64,000 nt of DNA from Peribacillus sp. FSL H8-0477 (GCF_038002765.1 NZ_JBBODE010000002.1:868001-932000), one strand, 5' to 3'. Shown: positions 54,094 through 63,348, counted from the first letter of the stretch. Made by a program: numbers and translations. Notes: generated from the letters alone by a model not told the origin.

Positions 54094-54837
54094 TTAAACT
54101 GTAAATTCAGTCTTGAATTTCTCAGGTAGATAAGGCATTGATGAAGGTACGGAAACGAGTTCGAACTCTGGATAGCGCAGTGCAGTCAGCTTGCCTCCAA
54201 ACACACAGCCGGTATCAATATTGATGGTATGGTTCACGATTCTTGCTTCTTTTACAGGCGTGTGTCCATAGACAATCCATGCTTCACCATGATAGGATTG
54301 GGCCCAATCACGCCTTACGGGAGAGCCATCTGGGTGCTTGGCACCAGAAATATCTCCATACAAAACGAATGTTTTAACTTTAGCTCCGGTTTTACCAACA
54401 TAATCTCCTCGAATACCCGCATGTGCAATATATAAACTTCCGTTATCCAGCGTTTGGTATAAAGGGGATTGGTCATATAAAGTAAGAAATTGCTTTTTAA
54501 TCTTTTTCTGTTGATCAACCGGTAGTTTTTCATATTCTGCAACAGTTGTTTCGAGACCATGAGAGTGCTGAACTTTGTTGCCAATAAAGTAACGGTACAG
54601 CTTATTGCAATGGTTACCGGGAGAATAATAAGCATGGTTACTATGGACAAGGTCATATACGGTTTTTACGACTTCGAGAGATTGTGGCCCTCGGTCAGTC
54701 AGGTCTCCAACAAGGCCTAATTTTCTGCCGTTTGGATGAATAGGATACCCTTTTTCCCATGAGTAGCCTAATTGTTTCGTTAATTGGGTAAATTCATTAT
54801 AACAGCCGTGAATGTCACCAATAATATCGATATGCAT
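54094..54837 (-). CDS. prpE: Bis(5'-nucleosyl)-tetraphosphatase PrpE
   Basis: A 247-residue metallophosphoesterase. [25 protein letters not shown], and HTPVKEA supply the metal ligands. It splits Ap4A symmetrically or asymmetrically; in B. subtilis PrpE also affects spore germination. AGGATG precedes the ATG. Position after yjbO is conserved. Confidence 0.92.
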   Translation of the reverse strand: MHIDIIGDIHGCYNEFTQLTKQLGYSWEKGYPIHPNGRKLGLVGDLTDRGPQSLEVVKTVYDLVHSNHAYYSPGNHCNKLYRYFIGNKVQHSHGLETTVAEYEKLPVDQQKKIKKQFLTLYDQSPLYQTLDNGSLYIAHAGIRGDYVGKTGAKVKTFVLYGDISGAKHPDGSPVRRDWAQSYHGEAWIVYGHTPVKEARIVNHTINIDTGCVFGGKLTALRYPEFELVSVPSSMPYLPEKFKTEFTV

Positions 54838-54935
54838 AGTTCACATCCTAACATTTACTTTATCTTATTATCTACCAAGCAGATACTTTACATGAAAGGA
54901 AAGAATTTATCACTAATATGGAGGGGGGCTAACGT

Positions 54936-56303
54936 ATGACAGCACCTATGGAGGAAGAGAACCTTCAACGAGAGAAAATGACGGAAGCCTTATATACTGA
55001 TAATCTACAAGGATTCCGAGAAGAATTTATTGAGCTGCATCCTTATGATCAAGCCCTCTTTTATTCAAGTCTGGAGAAAGAACTTCGATCAAAGGTTTAT
55101 CTGTTTCTGTCTCCAGAAGAAATGGCAACTATATTTGAACACATTGAAAATGAGGAAGCTGAATATGAAAACCTGCTTTCTGAAATGGTTCCAGCTTATG
55201 CAGCAGATATGCTTTCAGAAATGTATGCCGATGATGCAGCAGATGTTTTAAACGAACTGGGTCAGGAACAAGCAGGCAGCTACTTGACCATTATGAATCA
55301 TGATTCGGCAGTCGAATTAAAAGAGTTATTGAGCTATGAAGAATACACAGCCGGCAGTATTATGACGACTGAATTCGTAGCTATTGAAGCCAATCAAACA
55401 GCGCGTTCTGCGATGTATATACTGAAAAAAGAAGCTCCGAAAGCGGAAATGATTTACTACCTTTATGTGATTGACACTCAGTCGAAGCTTGTTGGTGTCT
55501 TGACACTTCGTGATTTAATCGTTGCTGATGATGAAACAATGATTGCTGATATCATGCAAGATCGAATTCAATTTGTTTCAGTAACGGAAGATCAAGAAAA
55601 TGTCGCACGTACTATGCGCGATTATAATTTCCTTGCAGTGCCTGTAGTTGATTTTGAACAGCGTCTGTTAGGGATTATTACAGTTGATGATATCATGGAC
55701 GTTATGGAAGAAGAAGCTTCTGATGATTATTCAAAACTGGCTGGTGTATCAGATTTAGACCGTGTGGAAAAAAATTCGTTCACCGCTGCGAGTAAACGGC
55801 TTCCATGGCTGATTATCTTGTTATTCTTGGGCATGTTTACAGCTAGCCTAATCGGCAGATTCGAAGAAACGCTTAGTCAAAAAGCAATTCTAGCTGTCTT
55901 TATACCGCTTATCGGCGGGATGGCCGGAAATACCGGTACACAGGCTTTAGCTGTTGCAGTACGGGGGATTGCGACGGGTGATTTAGAAAATGAGAGTAAA
56001 TGGAAACTAGTTATTCGCGAGGCAGGAACAGGATTAATTACAGGTTCTATTTGTGGTATTTTGATTACGGTTATTATCTTCTTTTGGCATCACGATTTAC
56101 TGCTAGGTCTACTCGTTGGAATCTCCATATTTTTAACATTGATTATTGCAACATTGGCAGGATCATTGATTCCGCTTATGATGCATAAAATGAATATCGA
56201 TCCAGCTGTAGCTTCCGGACCTTTTATTACGACGATTAATGACATTATTAGTATTTTAATATATTTCGGCTTAGCCACGTTGTTTATGAGTTATTTACTT
56301 TAG
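54936..56303 (+). CDS. mgtE: Magnesium transporter MgtE
   Basis: A 455-residue transporter. The N-domain (about 15-135, with DAADVLNELG repeats), two CBS domains (about 140-260, TTEFVAIEANQTARSA and VVDFEQRLLGIITVDDIMD) and five membrane helices (from about 290, PWLIILLFLGMFTASLIG, and PLIGGMAGNTGTQALA in the pore) are all present. The CBS domains gate the channel by sensing Mg2+. GGAGGGGGG precedes the ATG. The 98-bp leader is too short for an M-box riboswitch. Confidence 0.94.
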   Translation: MTAPMEEENLQREKMTEALYTDNLQGFREEFIELHPYDQALFYSSLEKELRSKVYLFLSPEEMATIFEHIENEEAEYENLLSEMVPAYAADMLSEMYADDAADVLNELGQEQAGSYLTIMNHDSAVELKELLSYEEYTAGSIMTTEFVAIEANQTARSAMYILKKEAPKAEMIYYLYVIDTQSKLVGVLTLRDLIVADDETMIADIMQDRIQFVSVTEDQENVARTMRDYNFLAVPVVDFEQRLLGIITVDDIMDVMEEEASDDYSKLAGVSDLDRVEKNSFTAASKRLPWLIILLFLGMFTASLIGRFEETLSQKAILAVFIPLIGGMAGNTGTQALAVAVRGIATGDLENESKWKLVIREAGTGLITGSICGILITVIIFFWHHDLLLGLLVGISIFLTLIIATLAGSLIPLMMHKMNIDPAVASGPFITTINDIISILIYFGLATLFMSYLL

Positions 56304-56344
56304 ACGCATGTTGAAAGATGCTTTCCATGATTCCAAAGATTTGT

Positions 56345-56371
56345 TATACTTTTATTACTAGGTACTAATAA
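56345..56371 (+). promoter_or_regulatory. fabI promoter -10 and FapR operator
   Basis: TATACT (56345-56350) is followed by TTATTACTAGGTACTAATAA (56352-56371), a near-perfect palindrome matching the FapR site TTAGTACCTAGTACTAA. It overlaps the expected start of transcription. TTTCCA at 56322 is a weak -35 with a 17-base spacer. Confidence 0.85.
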
Positions 56372-56397
56372 CTCGTATCAATCAGGAGGACTAATTC

Positions 56398-57168
56398 ATG
56401 ACTCTTTCTTTACAAGGTAAGACATTTGTCGTTATGGGCGTTGCTAATAAACGCAGCATTGCTTGGGGAGTTGCCCGCTCCCTTCATGCATTTGGAGCTA
56501 AAATAATCTTTACATATGGCCGTGACCGGACAGAACGCAGCGTTCGGGAATTAGCAGCCACACTTGAAGACAATGCACTTGTTTTACAATGCGATGTTTC
56601 AAAGGATGAAGATATTGAAGCGTGTTTTGCTTCTATCAAGCAACAAGTGGGAATCATTCATGGGGTTGCACACTGTGTGGCGTTTGCCAATAAGGAAGAG
56701 CTCAATGGCGAGTATATGAATGTAACGCGTGAAGGATTCATGCTTGCTCATAACATAAGTTCTTATTCGTTAACGGCCGTAGCCAAAGCAGCAAAAGACC
56801 TTATGACTGAAGGCGGAAGTATTATTACGATGTCTTATCTTGGCGGAGAACGCGTATTGCCTAATTACAACATTATGGGAGTAGCTAAAGCATCGCTTGA
56901 AATGAGTGTCCGCTATCTGGCCAATGATCTAGGACCGTTAGGAATTCGCGTGAATTCAATCTCAGCTGGTCCTATACGTACATTATCAGCCAAAGGAGTC
57001 AGTGACTTTAATTCAATTCTCCATCAGATTGAAGAAGAAGCACCGCTTCGCAGAACAACTACACCAGAAGAAGTAGGCGATACAGCCGTATTCCTTTTCA
57101 GTGAGATGGCTAGAGGCATAACAGGTGAAAATCTGCATGTAGATTCCGGTTATCATATAATGGGATAA
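56398..57168 (+). CDS. fabI: Enoyl-ACP reductase FabI
   Basis: A 256-residue NADH-dependent enoyl reductase, last step of each elongation cycle. GVANKRSIAWGVA binds cofactor, AHNISSYS lies mid-protein, and Tyr-x6-Lys (YNIMGVAK) is the catalytic pair. AGGAGG precedes the ATG. The FapR operator links it to fabH-fabF 30 kb upstream. Confidence 0.95.
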   Translation: MTLSLQGKTFVVMGVANKRSIAWGVARSLHAFGAKIIFTYGRDRTERSVRELAATLEDNALVLQCDVSKDEDIEACFASIKQQVGIIHGVAHCVAFANKEELNGEYMNVTREGFMLAHNISSYSLTAVAKAAKDLMTEGGSIITMSYLGGERVLPNYNIMGVAKASLEMSVRYLANDLGPLGIRVNSISAGPIRTLSAKGVSDFNSILHQIEEEAPLRRTTTPEEVGDTAVFLFSEMARGITGENLHVDSGYHIMG

Positions 57169-57171
57169 ATG

Positions 57172-57217
57172 AAAAGCTCAAGAAGCCAAGAGTGGTTGGC
57201 TGTTCTTGAGCTTTTTT
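57172..57217. terminator. Terminator between fabI and the germination operon
   Basis: AAAAGCTCAAGAA and TTCTTGAGCTTTT, with an inner GCCAA/TTGGC pairing, serve both convergent genes. Confidence 0.92.
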
Positions 57218-58365
57218 TATTCAAAAACAGGAGTTAACTTATCTTTTCCTGAGTTTTGAAGGGTTACGTTAATATCTATCGAATCAATGAGATCCTTTGT
57301 TAAGGGAATTCGCCCGTCCTTTTCGATTTTTTTCCATGTTTTATTATCCTCTCTGTATAGTATTTCGGATAAGTGAAATACATCAACCCCTTTACTTGCC
57401 CCGTATTTATAGCTGGTTTTGATTTCATTCTTTAATACTTTTTTAATTTCCTTCTCAAAGTCCTTCATCTTGGTTGGTTGTTTCACTAATTCAATATTCG
57501 CTTTTAGCCTTAATTTGATCTTGAATTTGACTTCATCGCCCCGAACGATAGGAATGACTTTTTCTTTTTTGTCATAAACCACCGCAGTAATTACTTTATC
57601 TGTACCTTTAAAAAGATCAATATTATCTCGCGTAAAGTCTTTAAATATGAGTCGGGTTCCGCCAATTTTATCTTTTGGAAATATTCCATAGTATTTCTTT
57701 TTTGATACCACAGCTACATCCTGAATTAATATATTCTTTCTCGATTCCTTTTCTCCAAACCATTGCTTAGTGATTTTTATAACAGGGAGTGCAGCTACAT
57801 GACTTGGTTCATCAAGTCTAATGATGAGTTCTCTTAAATCAAGAGGCTGAATCAATGAACTCTGTTTAAAATTCCCCTCTGGGTCACTCAGCCTGGAGAA
57901 AGCCATTGAGACACTCTCTATGGGACCGATTTTCATCGCTTCTTTAAGCGGTTCTTTAGTTGCGTAATAAAAGATTCTATATCTTGTCTCACGGTAACGA
58001 TCAAGAAAATCAGTAGCGGGTCTTAATAAGTCATTTTTTAACGCTTTTTCAGAAAAAATGATAAATGATAAATGGCCCCAATATATTCGCCGATCTGAGG
58101 TGTGGTACAAGTTGAAAATTGCTTCATCAAGTGTTTTTCCAGCAGCTCGGCCGACATCTACTCGATTTGGAATTGAACTTCCGCCTTCTGTTTTGGCTAA
58201 GCCGCTCATATTCATAATTTGTAAAAACACGACAATCTCACCATCTTTATAATCTATGCCCATACCAGTTGCGTACACAAGCCGCTCGGGTTCAGTAGTA
58301 TCCCAACAGCCTGAAAGAATGAGGGTGCAAAGAATGATGGATAGGTATTTAACTGATTTTTTCAC
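57217..58365 (-). CDS. Spore germination lipoprotein, GerAC/GerBC family
   Basis: A 382-residue Ger(x)C protein. The signal peptide ends in LILSGC (lipidated Cys near residue 20), followed by WDTTEPERLVYATGMGIDY, the family's invariant opening, and a C-terminal domain with KEIKKVLKNEIKTSYKYGASKGVD. It is the C subunit of a germinant receptor in the inner spore membrane. It starts with GTG at 58365, overlapping the A-subunit stop (GTGA). Confidence 0.92.
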   Translation of the reverse strand: MKKSVKYLSIILCTLILSGCWDTTEPERLVYATGMGIDYKDGEIVVFLQIMNMSGLAKTEGGSSIPNRVDVGRAAGKTLDEAIFNLYHTSDRRIYWGHLSFIIFSEKALKNDLLRPATDFLDRYRETRYRIFYYATKEPLKEAMKIGPIESVSMAFSRLSDPEGNFKQSSLIQPLDLRELIIRLDEPSHVAALPVIKITKQWFGEKESRKNILIQDVAVVSKKKYYGIFPKDKIGGTRLIFKDFTRDNIDLFKGTDKVITAVVYDKKEKVIPIVRGDEVKFKIKLRLKANIELVKQPTKMKDFEKEIKKVLKNEIKTSYKYGASKGVDVFHLSEILYREDNKTWKKIEKDGRIPLTKDLIDSIDINVTLQNSGKDKLTPVFE

Positions 58366-59876
58366 TGTTCACCGTCCCCCTGAGGCCTTTTATCGTCTGG
58401 AGAAAACATAGAAGGTCTGCTTTTAATTTGTTTAGCAGGCAGGCGAAGCATTTCTCTTAATAAGTTTTTGAAATTTAGATTAGCTGTAAAGTCCAAATAA
58501 GGAATTCCGAATGTCCTCATATTACTCAAATGAATCAAAATGAATAGAAGTGAAAAAAAATATCCAAATAAGCCTAAAAAGGAAGCAAATAAAATCGTAA
58601 ACAGCCGGAGGACACTTATCGCTCCAATTAATGACTGATTAACCAAGGTAAAGGTAGCGACAATAGAACCGGAAATGACGACAAGCATAGCCGGGCTTGT
58701 TAGACCAGAACGGATGGCTGCGTCACCTATAATCAAGCCGCCGAGAACACTTAAGGTGGTTCCGATGCTTGGCGGGAGACGCATGCCAGCTTCTCGGAAT
58801 ATTTCAAACATGATGACCATAACAATGGCCTCTAATGAAGAAGGAAGCGGTAGGCCTCTTCTAGCCTCTACAACGGTGGCGAGTAAGATGAGCGGAATTT
58901 GGTCTTGGTGAAAGGTCGTCACGGCCACCCAAAAACCAGGCAATAGGGCGGCAACAAAGATACCAAAGATTCTTAGTAATCGTTCAAAGGAAGCGAAAAC
59001 ACTGTTATATTCATTATCTTCTCCCGTTTTTAAGAGTAAAAATAAGTTGGCAGGAGTAATGATTGCATAGGATATGCCATCAATTAATAGGATAATTCGT
59101 CCTTTTAAAAGCGATTGAACAGCAGTATCAGGTCTTCCGGTATAATCATATCTCGGAAATAGAGGTGCGGGTTTTTCAATTAATTCCATCATCTGATTGC
59201 CGCTGTAAATTCCATCGACATCAATCTGTTTAATTTTTTCTACAAGTCCTTTCACAATTTCAGGATTTGCAGCATCCTTTACATATAAGAGTGAAACCTT
59301 TGTTAAGGATCGCCGGCCTACTTCAAATTGTTCGTTTTGAAGTGATTTAGTACGCAGTCTTTTTCGAATTAATGCAGAATTGATTATTATATCTTCTATG
59401 AAATTATCTCTTGGTCCCTTTATAGTCGTTTCTGTTGCCGTATCCTCAGGTGTACGTTGAGGGCGATTGGAAATTCCAATAGAATAAAGCCGATCATAAC
59501 CTTGAAAAAGGATGATTGCTTTACCAGAAAAAATATCGCTGACTAGATCCTCCTCGTTAAGAACTTCTTTCATAATGGGCAAGTGAAGAGCATGCAAAAT
59601 AGTGTCTGGTGAAGGCAATTGGTCTGGATAATTTTCAAAAAAAGCATCCAATCGTTCAAAAACGAGCCGATTTAAGGACTCTGTATCAACAAGTCCTTCA
59701 CAAGCGGTAATGGTAACGTTTATTGGGTGTGCTGTTCGGAAGGTAAAGGACTCGAAAAATACATCCGCTGAATCAGCAAATAACTCTCTAAGGTAGCCTT
59801 CATTAGGAGAAAAATCTAAAGCCATACTTGGTTTATTACTTGGAATTGTAGGTCTCTTTTTTGTTCTCTTGAACAT
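58362..59876 (-). CDS. Germinant receptor A subunit, GerAA family
   Basis: A 504-residue protein with a soluble N-domain (about 1-270) and about five membrane segments in the second half. FQGYDRLYSIG, RRSLTKVSLLYVKDAANPEIV, GRIILLIDGISYAIITPANL and RRGLPLPSSLEAIVMVIMFEIFREAGMRLP-type blocks define the GerAA/SpoVAF family. It begins 41 bp inside the end of the B-subunit gene, behind GGAGGAG. Confidence 0.93.
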   Translation of the reverse strand: MFKRTKKRPTIPSNKPSMALDFSPNEGYLRELFADSADVFFESFTFRTAHPINVTITACEGLVDTESLNRLVFERLDAFFENYPDQLPSPDTILHALHLPIMKEVLNEEDLVSDIFSGKAIILFQGYDRLYSIGISNRPQRTPEDTATETTIKGPRDNFIEDIIINSALIRKRLRTKSLQNEQFEVGRRSLTKVSLLYVKDAANPEIVKGLVEKIKQIDVDGIYSGNQMMELIEKPAPLFPRYDYTGRPDTAVQSLLKGRIILLIDGISYAIITPANLFLLLKTGEDNEYNSVFASFERLLRIFGIFVAALLPGFWVAVTTFHQDQIPLILLATVVEARRGLPLPSSLEAIVMVIMFEIFREAGMRLPPSIGTTLSVLGGLIIGDAAIRSGLTSPAMLVVISGSIVATFTLVNQSLIGAISVLRLFTILFASFLGLFGYFFSLLFILIHLSNMRTFGIPYLDFTANLNFKNLLREMLRLPAKQIKSRPSMFSPDDKRPQGDGEQ

Positions 59877-60966
59877 ATTGACTCCTCCTGCTTTTCTTGT
59901 TAGCTAAAGCGGCAATGATGCCTAGAATAAGGGAGATGGCAAGGAAAAACCAAAACGTAAAAGGCATTAAGAATGAACGGATAAATGAATAAAAGGTGAT
60001 ATCGCTCATTGGAATAAGGTTAGTAATAATCAAAAAAAGTGAAAAGCCTGCTAGTAGGATTATTTTTTTCTTATTGCTTTTAAAGGTAAAGGCTTCGGCT
60101 GACAGAAATAAAAAAAATGAAATCCTAATAAAGGCTCCAGTTATCCATTGGTAGATGGACAGAAAGTCAAGATGCTCAATAAATCTTCCTAATGAAACGA
60201 GTCCCCATTGTTCAAAGGCAGGGTATTTTTGACGTGCTGCCTCATAAGGTCCAAACTCAGTCAGGGATCCAATCAAAGGTCCTATGATGAGCCCGGCTAA
60301 GATAACACTATTAATCAGAAAAAGTTTGATGGTCATTTTTCCATGTACTTTTTGTTGGATGAAAAGAAGAGCAATAATTTCTATTAGTCCGGATAAAGGG
60401 TAAATAGTCCCTGAAAGTACTGGTTTAAATCCATGCTCTAAAATCGGTTTTAAAAGGGTGTGATCTTTGTATTGGATATTGGCGAAGGCCACAAAAAAAC
60501 CGAAAACAACGACTGCTGTCAGGACAAATGTATTTAGAATAACGATGGTTTGTATATTGGTTATCGACAGTAAAAAACAAAGAATGGTAAATAAGATGAC
60601 ACTGAATAATATTGGGGTAATCGGCAGATACGATACTTTTGTCCATGAAATAAACTCTTTAAGAGTGACTGCAGCGAGTAACACAAATACCAAACTAACC
60701 ATTATGGAAAAGGTCCGGCCAAATACTTTGCCTGTATGTTGTTCAACAAACTGAAAGATATTTTGATTGATGGTTTTTCTATGGATATAGGAAAGTAAAA
60801 AACACCAACACAGAATAAAACCAAGCGCGATTCCGACAGATACCCAGCTATCCCTTTTAGCAGCACCTAATAAATGCGGGATAACGGTAACATGATTCTT
60901 CAAACCAATCGCCGTAATAATCAGGAGTGATATTTGTAAGAGTGAAACTTTAGGCTGGTTATTCAT
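59836..60966 (-). CDS. Germinant receptor B subunit, GerAB family permease
   Basis: A 376-residue protein with about ten hydrophobic segments, of the endospore germination permease family within the APC superfamily (opening SLLQISLLIITAIGLKNHVTVIPHLLG). It probably forms the germinant-binding channel. It is the first gene, so the operon order is B-A-C, whereas the common B. subtilis operons are A-B-C. GGGAG precedes the ATG. No convincing sigma-G hexamers were found upstream. Confidence 0.92.
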   Translation of the reverse strand: MNNQPKVSLLQISLLIITAIGLKNHVTVIPHLLGAAKRDSWVSVGIALGFILCWCFLLSYIHRKTINQNIFQFVEQHTGKVFGRTFSIMVSLVFVLLAAVTLKEFISWTKVSYLPITPILFSVILFTILCFLLSITNIQTIVILNTFVLTAVVVFGFFVAFANIQYKDHTLLKPILEHGFKPVLSGTIYPLSGLIEIIALLFIQQKVHGKMTIKLFLINSVILAGLIIGPLIGSLTEFGPYEAARQKYPAFEQWGLVSLGRFIEHLDFLSIYQWITGAFIRISFFLFLSAEAFTFKSNKKKIILLAGFSLFLIITNLIPMSDITFYSFIRSFLMPFTFWFFLAISLILGIIAALANKKSRRSQYVQENKKETYNSK

Positions 60967-61142
60967 TAGACAGCTCCCTATATAGTTACTTATTATTATC
61001 TTTTTCTAATAAAGGGAAATTTATTTCAATTATTTTTCATTAGAGGAATCGAAGGGAAACAGGGTAGTCATAAAAACGAGAATGAAAAATATAAATGACA
61101 CATAGGGATGCATGAAAAAATGTGGGCGAGGAGGGGCGCAGC

Positions 61143-61769
61143 ATGTCAGAAAAGGAAAAGAAAGTAAGATCAAAGCCGCTTCTTTATATTGTTCAACCGG
61201 ACATTTTAGAGCCAGAAACAGAAAATATGCAGAAGGAATTTAGAAGCAAAAAAACTAAGATAGATTATAAAACAGATGTTGAGCCAGTGGAGGCAACCGA
61301 GATAGTTCCTGAACATGAAGTGAAGATCGAAAGTGAAGATAGGGAAGAGAAAGAGAGGAAAGAACAGCAGCTTGAGCAGATGAAGCATGACTTTGGGGTT
61401 TATAAAGCTATGGATGAAATTCATGCGGAGATTGATTCTATTAAACAAATAACGGATCATTACTCACCGGAAGGTACGTCGATTATAAAAGAAAATATAC
61501 CAGTCGCAAATGGAGGCGGCGTTCATGAAATTAAAAAGCTTGAACCAAAGTCTGCTGAAGAGCTTCAAAGAAAAGAAGTAAGAAAAGCAGTGAAGGATCT
61601 TTTACGTAAAACAGAGAAAGGCGTAACGCCTCTTTGTGAAGCGAAAATCAATGGTCGTATTGTCCGATTTCAGCTTTTGGGAAAAAAAGGGGAATCTGTG
61701 CAAATAAAAACAGGCACGACAATTCAAAATGTGCAAATAATCGATCTTTCTGATTTTAAAGTACTTTAG
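61143..61769 (+). CDS. cotO: Spore coat protein CotO family
   Basis: A 208-residue hydrophilic, Glu/Lys-rich protein. The opening RSKPLLYIVQPDI and the basic C-terminal domain (VRKAVKDLLRKTEKGVTPLCEAKINGRIVRF) match CotO (YjbX), an outer-coat/crust assembly protein. ATG at 61143 follows GAGGAGGGG by 6 bases. In B. subtilis cotO is followed by cotZYXWV; here yjcA follows directly. Confidence 0.85.
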   Translation: MSEKEKKVRSKPLLYIVQPDILEPETENMQKEFRSKKTKIDYKTDVEPVEATEIVPEHEVKIESEDREEKERKEQQLEQMKHDFGVYKAMDEIHAEIDSIKQITDHYSPEGTSIIKENIPVANGGGVHEIKKLEPKSAEELQRKEVRKAVKDLLRKTEKGVTPLCEAKINGRIVRFQLLGKKGESVQIKTGTTIQNVQIIDLSDFKVL

Positions 61770-61795
61770 CGGATGAAAGGGGCGAATCGTAGAGG

Positions 61796-62158
61796 ATGTT
61801 ACTGAAAGAAATCAGTTGGACGGTAATTACGATGCTCGGACTAGCGTCATTTAGACTAACTCGAATTATCGTCTTCGATAAGATTACCTCATTCTTACGT
61901 GCCCCGTTTTTTAATGAAATAGAAGAAACGAATGAAGATGGAGAGATAGAAATTTATTTAGTTCCGAAGGAGAAAGGACTTAAAAGCTGGATTGGGCAGC
62001 TCTTGAGCTGTTATTGGTGTACAGGTATTTGGGTCAGTCTATTTATAGGTTATGTATATACGTTAGAGCTCCCAATAGGAGAATTCTTTATTATTATTCT
62101 GGCAATTGCTGCAATAGGTTCCCTTATAGAAACAATCGTGTTACATCTCATAGGCTAG
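61796..62158 (+). CDS. yjcA: DUF1360 sporulation membrane protein (YjcA-like)
   Basis: A 120-residue protein with an N-terminal hydrophobic helix, the family motif RLTRIIVFDKI near residue 22, a mid-loop with LLSCYWCTGIW (Cys-x-x-Cys in the DUF1360 signature) and two C-terminal membrane spans. YjcA is made in the mother cell during sporulation in B. subtilis. The start is slightly uncertain because AGAGG abuts the ATG. Confidence 0.82.
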   Translation: MLLKEISWTVITMLGLASFRLTRIIVFDKITSFLRAPFFNEIEETNEDGEIEIYLVPKEKGLKSWIGQLLSCYWCTGIWVSLFIGYVYTLELPIGEFFIIILAIAAIGSLIETIVLHLIG

Positions 62159-62226
62159 TGTATCAAGCAAGAAAGGAGCAATAAACATACTCTAATCATA
62201 TATTCCATATAAAAGGAGTGTAGATA

Positions 62227-62370
62227 ATGGATAGGAACATTAATCAGCAGCCGTATCAACAGCCATATCAACAGCAACAACAGCCCAGTTATGCATATCA
62301 GAGACCAGTTAAGAGAATCCCAAAAGTAAAAAAAGACTGTGGGTGCAATAAAGGTGGATATAAAAGGTAG
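62227..62370 (+). CDS. Small Gln/Pro/Tyr-rich protein, probable spore coat component
   Basis: A 47-residue protein: a QPYQQPYQQQQQPSYAYQ low-complexity half and a basic half ending KKDCGCNKGGYKR with a Cys-Gly-Cys. AAAGGAG stands 8 bases before the ATG. Composition (Tyr, Gln, Lys and paired Cys) resembles small coat proteins that are cross-linked. It sits between yjcA and yjcZ in a sporulation cluster. I do not recognise a named family. Confidence 0.75.
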   Translation: MDRNINQQPYQQPYQQQQQPSYAYQRPVKRIPKVKKDCGCNKGGYKR

Positions 62371-62377
62371 TGATTGG

Positions 62378-62413
62378 AAGCTAGACTCAATTTAGAGTCC
62401 GGCTTTTTTTTAT
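62378..62413 (+). terminator. Terminator after the small coat-like gene
   Basis: AAGCTAGACTC pairs with GAGTCCGGCTT (two mismatched positions) around AATTTA, then T8. Confidence 0.82.
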
Positions 62414-62534
62414 TTAAGGAAGCAAAGGGATAAGAGCAGAGGAAATAGGCTGTATCGAGTAGGACATAGCCTGCACATAACGACAAAAATTTCATATCTT
62501 AACAGTGAGCTAAGCTTAAAGCGAGGTGAAAAAT

Positions 62535-62702
62535 ATGTTTGGATTATGTGGAGGATACAACTCTTGCGGCGGTGGATATGGCGGCGGATATAGCAATGGA
62601 TACGGCGGCGGCGGGTACAGCAGCGGAGGATACAGCAGCACGTTTGTATTAATCGTTGTATTATTTATTTTGTTAGTTATTGTCGGCGCTTCATTCTGCT
62701 AA
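62535..62702 (+). CDS. yjcZ: YjcZ-family small sporulation protein
   Basis: A 55-residue protein: a Gly/Tyr/Ser-rich N-terminal half (GYNSCGGGYGGGYSNGYGGG) and a hydrophobic C-terminal helix (FVLIVVLFILLVIVGASF) ending in Cys. This architecture is the YjcZ family of tiny spore-associated membrane proteins. GAGGTG precedes the ATG by 7 bases. Confidence 0.88.
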   Translation: MFGLCGGYNSCGGGYGGGYSNGYGGGGYSSGGYSSTFVLIVVLFILLVIVGASFC

Positions 62703-62709
62703 GTACTCA

Positions 62710-62741
62710 ATGGAATAGGCGTCAGGCCTATTCCATTTTTA
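62710..62741. terminator. yjcZ terminator
   Basis: ATGGAATAGGC and GCCTATTCCAT form an 11-bp stem around GTCAG, then T5. Confidence 0.9.
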
Positions 62742-62742
62742 C

Positions 62743-63192
62743 TTAATCAAATACGACGATTACTTTCTTATTTCTTGCAGTTAATAATTCTTCCTGAATT
62801 GTAGAGCTAGAAATGTGATTTTGATGTTTTGTTAAGAAAACAAGACGATCAAACTTAGGAATGGCCGGTATTTCCTGCAAAACTGGCATTACATAAGTAG
62901 GCCTTTTCCAATACCGTCCAGGGGAGGACTGAAAAGAATGATCCCAACCATCATCAGGATTGAATTCGGTTAATTCAGTAAACTGTATGTCTCCGTTGGG
63001 GGTTTTTGCAATAGAATCTTGTAAGAACAGGAAAAAGAAAGTATCAGCATATTGGACTGTGTGGATCATGCTATAAGGAAGGTAAATCCATCTAAGTTCG
63101 CTGTTTATCACGATCCCTTTCTTAAGAATCTTTGTGATTACACCAGGAATACTTTGGGGAGAGCTGCTAGTCTTACTGATTATTGAATCGAT
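62743..63192 (-). CDS. Unknown protein, about 122-149 aa, with possible AUC start
   Basis: I do not recognise this protein. A GTG at 63111 gives 122 residues (INSELRWIYLPYSMIHTVQY...LLTARNKKVIVVFD). The frame stays open upstream to 63207, where AGGAGGGG (63205-63198) is followed 5 bases later by ATC at 63192, giving a 149-residue protein with no ATG, GTG or TTG between. The GTG itself has only a poorly spaced AAAGGG. So either an unusual AUC start or the short form is real. The protein is soluble, Trp- and Phe-rich, with no catalytic motif seen. It lies among spore genes, opposite strand. Confidence 0.6.
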   Translation of the reverse strand: MDSIISKTSSSPQSIPGVITKILKKGIVINSELRWIYLPYSMIHTVQYADTFFFLFLQDSIAKTPNGDIQFTELTEFNPDDGWDHSFQSSPGRYWKRPTYVMPVLQEIPAIPKFDRLVFLTKHQNHISSSTIQEELLTARNKKVIVVFD

Positions 63193-63348
63193 TGTTGCCC
63201 CTCCTATTCAACGTTTTGCTACACTATATTCAATAAACAGAAAAAGGTAAGCCATGAACGAAAAAATTCTTAAATTTCCTTTAATGTTGGCTATGCACCC
63301 TTTGGATTTGGGTTCATAGAATAGGAATACAGAGAAGGAGGGCGAAGG

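Noticed and set aside
54838-54935. M-box magnesium riboswitch before mgtE
   Set aside because: The 98-bp gap is too short and lacks the conserved domains and a terminator.
60967-61121. Sigma-G promoter for the germination operon
   Set aside because: TGAAAT and GATAATA-like hexamers occur but spacing and sequence fit the consensus poorly.
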